Source of the DNA: Primula veris
Taxonomy: Eukaryota; Streptophyta; Magnoliopsida; Ericales; Primulaceae
Assembly: GCA_963682055.1 (NCBI GenBank)
Contig: OY821750.1
Coordinates: forward strand, 28,404,402 to 28,468,401
Length of the DNA stretch: 64,000 nucleotides
Reading direction: 5' to 3'
Positions within the stretch are counted from its first letter, which is position 1; every line of letters begins with the position of its first letter. The notes under the pieces are model-generated. The model was not told the DNA's origin and searched no databases. It was given only the letters and a program-made list of their open reading frames with translations. This document shows positions 58,582-64,000 of the stretch, one piece after another. The position numbers were made by a program, and so were the translations under genes.

Positions 58582-59919
58582 CTAGTCGCGGTGGGAGGTC
58601 GCATCATCCTCTTCGTCTTCGTTGTTGTCATGGGGCCCGGCAAGGTCGGGAAAATAGCCGTGGAATTTCGCCCTTTGCTCGGCGCTCAACCTATCGATTT
58701 CGTCCAAATCTTCTTGACATGTGTTCATGGCACGAAACATGCGTCGGTGAAGTCGCGCATTTTGATATTGGTCGATGTAGAGATCGTCGTAGAATTGTTC
58801 GTTGCGCGGAGGACGGTGAGAAGATCCTACTTGAGCTTTTCCTTGTCGTCGAGAGGGACGAGAGGATGTAGGAATATCGGTTGGGGGAAGAGACTCGGAG
58901 GAGAAATCCTCACGAGCGGCTTGTGGTGTTGGCTTAGGGCCGACGTATTCTTCCTCTTCGGGGGTGAGAGGAGCATAGTTGGGGCCGGATACCCGCTTAC
59001 CGGACCAAGTTATGGACTTGTCGGTATTATGGAATTTTATGGACATTTGGGAAAGATAGGAAGTGTCCCAAATATGTTTGTCCTTATTTTTGAACAATGT
59101 TCCACCGGGAACGAGATTTTGGTCCTTTAGGATGGCCGAAATCAAGGCACCGTAAGGTAGCCCATTTTTGGATTTCGTTTTAAGCGAGTCCATCTTAAGG
59201 AGGATGAGGGTAGCAAAGTCGAGTCGGACTCGGCGATGGATGCACCCAAGAAGAAAGATGTACTCATTGGTAACATCCGTGAAATTGGAGGTATGAGGGA
59301 GAACTATGTGAGAAAGGATGTGGTAGGCTAGTTTGTTACGGAATAGAAGGCCATGGGCTTTGTTGGAGCGATTTTGATGAATGGGATGAAAAATTTCATC
59401 TTTTAGATCATTGAAGTGATCGATCTCGAGAGTCTCACAAAGTTCCTCACTAGACTCATGGAAACCGCCGCTATCTAGGCGTAAGAGAGTTCGTAGACGG
59501 TCTATACCGTAAACGAAAGGTTGTCCGTTAAACGATGAACGCAAGCGGAGTGCGCCATCATTATCCCTATCGAGAACTAGGTTATAATAAAATTCGTAGA
59601 CATTTTCTTTGTAAAAAGGCTCTTTAAGAGTGAGGATAGTATCGAGTTTGTAAAAACTTAAATCTATCATTAGAGCGGCAAATCGTTCACGGAATAAAGG
59701 CATATCTAGAGTGAAGTTGGTCAATATATCTCTTTTACCCATCTCAGGTGGATAGAAAGGAGAAAGAGGGCCGGAAGAGGAACCGGGGCCCGAGCGAGAA
59801 GCGGTGGAGGAGCCGGTGCGTGGGGCACGAGGAATAGCCGGACGGCGAGGTGGTGGAGGCACGACCTCGTCCTCATGTTCATCAACGAGGTTGAGTGAGG
59901 CTCTCTTCGTACGAACCAT
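58582..59919 (-). CDS. Second MULE-borne gene, putative plant transposon protein type, intact
   Basis: A 445-codon single exon starting MVRTKRASLNLVDEHEDE. It has a Pro/Arg/Ser-rich, probably disordered N-terminus (about 1-55). A globular middle (about 60-310) contains FRERFAALMIDLSFYKLDTI, EPFYKENVYEFYYNL, PFVYGIDRLRTLLRLDSG and a LLGCIHRRVRLDFATLILLK helix. The acidic, charged tail ends EDEEDDATSHRD. The middle resembles proteins annotated in plants as putative plant transposon protein (Pfam Transposase_32, recalled from memory), which have no known catalytic residues or tested function. It occupies the position of mudrB in MuDR but is not recognisably homologous to it. It is read from the right TIR, whose motif array lies upstream of its start. 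The open frame contrasts with the broken transposase. Confidence 0.75.
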   Translation of the reverse strand: MVRTKRASLNLVDEHEDEVVPPPPRRPAIPRAPRTGSSTASRSGPGSSSGPLSPFYPPEMGKRDILTNFTLDMPLFRERFAALMIDLSFYKLDTILTLKEPFYKENVYEFYYNLVLDRDNDGALRLRSSFNGQPFVYGIDRLRTLLRLDSGGFHESSEELCETLEIDHFNDLKDEIFHPIHQNRSNKAHGLLFRNKLAYHILSHIVLPHTSNFTDVTNEYIFLLGCIHRRVRLDFATLILLKMDSLKTKSKNGLPYGALISAILKDQNLVPGGTLFKNKDKHIWDTSYLSQMSIKFHNTDKSITWSGKRVSGPNYAPLTPEEEEYVGPKPTPQAAREDFSSESLPPTDIPTSSRPSRRQGKAQVGSSHRPPRNEQFYDDLYIDQYQNARLHRRMFRAMNTCQEDLDEIDRLSAEQRAKFHGYFPDLAGPHDNNEDEEDDATSHRD

Positions 59920-60160
59920 TGTTGAAGAAAATGGGTTTTGAAGAAAATAGGGTTTGTAAGAAACGGAATTAATCGATAATCGATTATACGGATAATAGGA
60001 GAAATTGGGTGATATTTTTATAGAAAATTAGGTTTTATTGGGGAATTTTGATGGATTTGGAAAGAGGGAGGCGATTTTGGAAGAGAGAGGATGGATATAT
60101 TTTGTGGAATGAATGAAATTAGGGTTTTGGAAGAGGTTTTAACACAGTGAAACAGAAAAA

Positions 60161-60544
60161 CGATCGGTCGTTTTTATGTTTCGATCGGTCGTTGTGGAAA
60201 GAAAATGTTCCAGTGAGCAAACCTTAAAAACGACCGATCGCTACTATAAAACGACCGATCGTTTTAAGTAGAAATTCTTCCAGTGAGCACAACACAAAAA
60301 ACGACCGATCGCTAGGATAAAACGACCGATCGTTTTTGGTCTGAAAAACGACCGATCGTAATGTACAGAACGACCGATCGTTTTTGGTCCAAATTGTTCC
60401 AGAGAGTTAATGATAAAAACGACCGGTCGTTTTAATCATTTCGATCGGTCGTTTTTCGAAAGTAGACCATTTTGGGAATATTACAGAAACAGAGCCCATT
60501 CTGGGAATTTGGGTTGCTCACTGTACCATTTCAGCAAAAAACTC
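60161..60544 (-). repeat. Right TIR and extended motif array of the MULE
   Basis: The outer 254 bp (60291-60544) pair with the left TIR. Ten CGAYCGRTCG motifs start at 60161, 60182, 60231, 60252, 60302, 60323, 60349, 60371, 60420 and 60442. Measured inward from the element end, the first six lie at 93, 115, 164, 186, 212 and 233 bp. The left end has 93, 115, 164, 186, 212 and 234. The inner four continue the pattern with two further units of about 71 bp. Confidence 0.93.
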
Positions 60545-60553
60545 TAAGTTTGA
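60545..60553. repeat. 9-bp target duplication, right of the MULE
   Basis: TAAGTTTGA, an exact copy of 54238-54246. Confidence 0.95.
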
Positions 60554-62001
60554 TTATAATTGATGACCATGTGGAAAAAAAATTAAAAAAATTAATCAAA
60601 ACAAACTTATAAAATTAGTGTTTCAGCCCCCATAAAATAAAATAAAAAAACCTTTCTCTCTCTCTCTGATTGTGTAGTCAAATATACAGAGAATAAAAGT
60701 TATTGCCTCGGGTCCTACTAATGTAAATGATTTGAAAGTGGCCTTTGAACTATAAACACTCAATGTGAAATGACATGAAACCTCTAAATTCAGTTAGTTT
60801 TAAATTCAGTTAGTTTTAAATTCATCAATTTGTTGTTTGCTTTTCCTGGCCGGGTTAAAAAAGGAATAAAGCTAAAGATAGCCATCCTTAACGTTCAACA
60901 TTGATTATAGTATGAGTGGTCTTGTTATACTTTACTTTTAGGCGCTGTGTGTCACAACTATAACTAATCCTACTATACAAATTGTATTAGTCATAACCTC
61001 CTTATTAGCGTATAATTACTATTATACCTTATATAATATCAAGGCAATTTGTATAAACAAACAAAGTATAACGTGTGTCTCACGATACTAGTAATATTTT
61101 ATCATTTCTTATACCGCAAATACTCATGACATCAGTATACGTAGTGTATATCTTCTGATATAGGGAGAAGAATTGGGATTTCGCATATTATATACTAGAT
61201 ACCAATGTTTTTAATTATTTGTAGTAATAAATAGACAAACGCGAAAAATGCGTGTAAATACCACAAAATCAATATGTAGAAGTAACATTTTGGAATGCAT
61301 TTATATTATCGATCTCCCGCCCAAAGTTTTAAAGTACACACTTAAAGAAATGTATATATAAGAATGAAAACGCGAGTTCGAAATTTTAGGTCAATCAAGT
61401 ACAAGAAAGGTGATGGTCGAATTTATAAATATAACATTACTTCAACCTTTTAATTTTTTTCCGCCAAAAGGATTACTAAATTTTAAAGCGATCATTGCAA
61501 TTAATCAAGGAATAAAAAATTTCAACAAAGATGTGAATTAGGAAGAATTGGTCGAAGAAATATAAACAGAAGACTGAACCTTGATATACCTCGGAACAAT
61601 ACATTTTTGTTACCGCAATATATAATGGCAGTCGCGGATCATTTGATTGGAATGAAATTTGGAATGGGTACACTTGACGATATGAATCATTTGAAAAATA
61701 AACGTAATTTCCCGACGTGGCTAGTTAATCTCTCGATGTAAAATGTCGGGTCGTAAAAAAAACTTACATACGAAATACATTTTTGTAGAATATATAAATG
61801 TGTCTGGGTGTGTGTTAGAATAATCCGAGTCTTTAACAAGCCGAACAGAGCATTGTACAAACTCAGCTCGTTTACTAGACTAGACGAGCCATATATTTTT
61901 GTTCTGACTCGATTCATTCATACACAACTGACTCAAGCTTTACTAAGCGAGACGCAATCTTATTCGTAAACGGATCGGTTCATCAACAGTCTATTAGTAG
62001 T
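60554..62001. other. Intergenic, no gene seen
   Basis: AT-rich with a CTCTCTCT tract near 60655-60668 and a short direct repeat TTAAATTCAGTTAGTTT near 60785-60820. Small open frames near 61476-61917 on the - strand are not supported by anything. Confidence 0.5.
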
Positions 62002-62322
62002 TAGGGATGGGCAAAAACCAAAAAAAAACGAACCGAACCGAAAAATCGAAATTTTTTCGGGTCGGGTTCGGTTTATAATAAAACCGGATCGAAAAAACCT
62101 AGAAAAACCCGGAAAAGACCGAAAAATCGAAAAATAACTGAAAAGACCGAAAACCCCCGAAGAAAAACCCAAAGACGGAAACCGGACCGAAACAAACCGG
62201 TTCGGTTCGGTCCAAAAAATAAAAAGATCAAAAACTGAAAAAAATCAAACCGGTAAATCTGTTCAGTTTCGGTTTCGGGTTCGGTTTCTGTTTTGCCAAA
62301 AACCGAACCGAACGAGCCCTAA
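62002..62322. mobile_element. hAT-like MITE with AACCGAACCG arrays
   Basis: The ends TAGGGATGGGCAAAAACC and ACCGAACCGAACGAGCCCTA(A) and the dense ACCGAACC/GGTTCGG repeats match the style of the 37521-37775 element, but the TIRs are eroded. Flanks TTAGTAGT and TAAGTAGT are a plausible 8-bp duplication with one change. The - strand ORF at 61960-62172 is a shadow of the repeats. Confidence 0.65.
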
Positions 62323-63376
62323 TAAGTAGTGAGTAGAAGAGTAGTGAGGTCTAAGCGACAAAAACACACTCCCCCCCTGAGCTGGACCGTGCACTTAATT
62401 AACCATTCATTTGACCTGTCACATAATAATAAAGTACTAAAATAAAACAAAATCGTAATCACAAGGGACCTTTTCGTAATAAACAATTATCCCAAGTCCC
62501 CATTCCCCAACTACTCTCTCACCTCACACCTTTCTCTCCGTCACTTTTTTCTTTTGATAATCCATCCTTCATAACTATCTATTCTTTCACTTAACCCCAT
62601 TAACTATCAAACTTTTGTAATTAACTCTGATACTATCTTTTAAATGATACATAACTCTATGCTCGATGATCCGTTTTTGTTTATTTTTCATTTATTATAA
62701 TAAGTTGTTTAATATCTATGCATGTCAAGTAATTTTGTATGGAATGACAAAAAGAAGAAGTTTTTCTCACTAAAATAAATTTTTTTATATAAAACCGATT
62801 CCGATGACTTCTTTACGATAATTGTTAACTATCTTGCGTGTATTGACAAAATACATATATAAAACAAATAATTTTATAAATCGAACAAATGAATAAAAAT
62901 TTACATCATTTTAAAGATGACCATGTGTGTTATTTGCAAAAGCTTGATAGTTTTTTCGGATTAATTACAAGAATTGATAGTTTATGGGGACTATTTGCAA
63001 ATGACCTATAGTTCCAGGGTTTTTTTTGCATTTCACCATACGTACATACATACATACACCGAAATACAAAGCCCACATGATGTCTGGTATATCAGATGTA
63101 CTGTTATTCGTTATGAAAATGCATAATCAGTAAAATTACAATTTACGATCATCAATGAAAATGTGTGAGAAAAAAAATGAAAAATGTTATGAAATTACCG
63201 AGCATAAGCGGTTATGAAATTGTTGGGTGCGGATGGTTTATAGAAATGTACAACAGTTTTATTTTCAAATTTATTATAGAATATGGTAGTATTTTGAGTT
63301 TTAAAAGAAGAGGGGTATTTTTGCAAATAAGTTTGAGCCATTCATAAGGTACTTCACTTAAATAATACTCGTACAA
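62323..63376. other. Intergenic and promoter region of the antiporter gene
   Basis: No gene. Around 62935-63040 lies a further relative of the segment repeated upstream of GRWD1 (ATTAATTACAAG..., GGGACTATTTGCAAA, TTTGCATTTCACCATA). TACATACATACATACA occurs near 63040-63057. Confidence 0.5.
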
Positions 63377-63494
63377 TATATATAGATATAGATATAGATA
63401 TAGAGAGAGAGAGAGAAATCACAGCTCTGTATTACTGACTGAACACGGTTACTTTCTCTCTCTATATATATCTATATCTATATCTATATATAAA
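63377..63494. repeat. Inverted repeat of GATATA/CTCTCT directly before the KEA start codon
   Basis: The left arm (about 63379-63416) reads ATAGATATAGATATAGA then GAGAGAGAGA. The right arm (about 63455-63492) is its complement, CTCTCTCTATATATATC followed by TATATCTATATCTATATA. The loop of about 38 nt contains no repeat. The right arm ends 17 bp before the ATG, so the structure probably lies in the promoter or leader. Confidence 0.8.
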
Positions 63495-63508
63495 TATACA
63501 CAGTCGCA

Positions 63509-63743
63509 ATGCGTATATTTCTCTGTGTTATTATTGTTATTTGGGCGTTAAGTGTGTGTATGGCGGTGGATCCGGAGAGAGAGGAGATCTCGTCGACGAC
63601 GGATGTGAATGTGATCGGAGAAAACGTGACCGGAACCGGAAAAGGGGATATGAGATCGTCGAACAGATCTGATAGCTTTGCCGGAATGATCGACCGTGCG
63701 CTTGATAGGGAGTTTCCCGAAGGGAACGACGATCAGAATCAAG
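63509..63743 (+). CDS. K+ efflux antiporter, KEA4/5/6 type, first exon only
   Basis: 78 codons plus one base, then a GTATAG donor; the rest of the gene lies beyond the window. The protein starts MRIFLCVIIVIWALSVCMAV, a signal peptide with likely cleavage near residue 19-20. A polar Thr/Asn-rich stretch follows, with possible N-glycosylation sites NVT and NRS. It then has SDSFAGMIDRALDREFPE and ends in an Asn/Gln-rich tail. The SFAxMIDRALxxEFPE segment is what I recall from the N-terminal luminal region of plant KEA4-KEA6 CPA2 antiporters, which exchange K+ for H+ in Golgi/TGN/prevacuolar membranes. The transport domain cannot be seen here, so the family call rests on this short segment. Confidence 0.65.
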
Positions 63744-64000
63744 GTATAGATCCCCCCTTATCTCCCTCTCTCTCTATCTCTATATATATATATGTGTGTG
63801 TATATGTAATTGAATTGATAACAATATGTGTATGCATTTATATATACAAGTTTTGTTTGCGTCTCTAGTTTTAGATAGTAAATTAGATAATAATTCAAAA
63901 TTTGATGTTTATATGTGCTTTTAGTTTTGTTGTTGGGATAATTAGTTCTCATTACATATTTAGCGAATTTAGGAACTCCTCTCTCTCTCTCTCTAGAATC
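63744..64000 (+). other. Start of intron 1 of the KEA-type gene
   Basis: AT-rich intron with CTCTCTCTATCTCTATATATATA directly after the donor, similar in style to the 5' leader repeat, and another CTCTCTCT run at the window edge. No acceptor or second exon could be identified before the end. Confidence 0.55.

Larger units (their letters stand above)
54247..60544. mobile_element. Mutator-like element (MULE) with two convergent genes
   Basis: A 6298-bp element with TIRs of about 254 bp (54247-54500 and 60291-60544) beginning GAGTTTTTTGC on both sides and flanked by a perfect 9-bp duplication. Inside are a MuDR-type transposase gene on + (54708-57319, broken) and an intact ORF on - (58582-59919). 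Both would be transcribed inward from the TIRs and end facing each other, the layout of maize MuDR with mudrA and mudrB. Copies of CGAYCGRTCG are clustered in both ends and in the middle. The intact termini and 9-bp repeat indicate fairly recent insertion. The broken transposase means that this copy could move only with help in trans. Confidence 0.95.

Noticed and set aside
58591..59130. 179-codon open frame on + within the second MULE gene
   Set aside because: It is antisense to the 445-codon ORF. The - strand frame is longer, has a plausible start and protein-like domain composition.

Overview
This is eudicot plant nuclear DNA. It is AT-rich, its genes are split by long AT-rich introns with GT/AG borders, and it is crowded with plant transposons (Copia LTR elements, MULE, hAT, PIF/Harbinger, CACTA and Stowaway families). 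The species cannot be named from the window. No tRNA, rRNA, CRISPR array or bacterial feature was seen.

Host genes, left to right, all on the + strand: (1) a complete seven-exon GH9 endoglucanase at 2372-7474 (cell-wall cellulose or hemicellulose remodelling); (2) an intronless PAO5-type polyamine or thermospermine oxidase at 23182-25194, with a large in-frame array of a 20-residue repeat in mid-protein; (3) an unrecognised acidic, coiled-coil repeat protein, probably starting at 32672 and ending at 36024, whose last repeat lies in frame beyond a stop codon; (4) a 12-exon GRWD1/Rrb1-like ribosome-biogenesis WD40 gene at 38157-44767; (5) a two-exon small mitochondrial complex I accessory subunit at 49400-50786; (6) the first exon of a KEA4/5/6-type K+/H+ antiporter at 63509-63743, which runs off the right edge. 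These are independent nuclear genes with no common pathway.

Between the genes lies a transposon landscape whose boundaries can often be read exactly. 9.6-12.7 kb: a perfect tandem duplication, a CACTA MITE, a Stowaway and a hAT MITE. 12.7-19.5 kb: a Copia element on the - strand with both LTRs and a 5-bp target duplication. 21.4-22.2 kb: a fold-back element. 27.4-32.5 kb: a second, truncated Copia copy in the opposite orientation, so that the PAO gene sits between two large inverted arms and the Copia LTR lies just upstream of the 32.7-kb gene. 45.5-46.9 kb: a PIF-like element carrying a 126-bp internal satellite. 53.5-54.1 kb: a hAT MITE.

The most striking object is a 6.3-kb Mutator-like element at 54247-60544, with a perfect 9-bp target duplication, collinear TIRs of about 254 bp and two convergent genes in a MuDR-like layout. 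The transposase gene (+) is broken by one frameshift and two stops. The second gene (-) is an intact 445-codon ORF of the putative-plant-transposon-protein type. Twenty-one copies of a dyad motif, CGAYCGRTCG, occur only in the two ends and in an array between the genes. They are spaced 20-22 bp within pairs, with a higher-order period of about 71 bp. This looks like a helically phased transposase-binding or regulatory array and is the best candidate here for an undescribed system.
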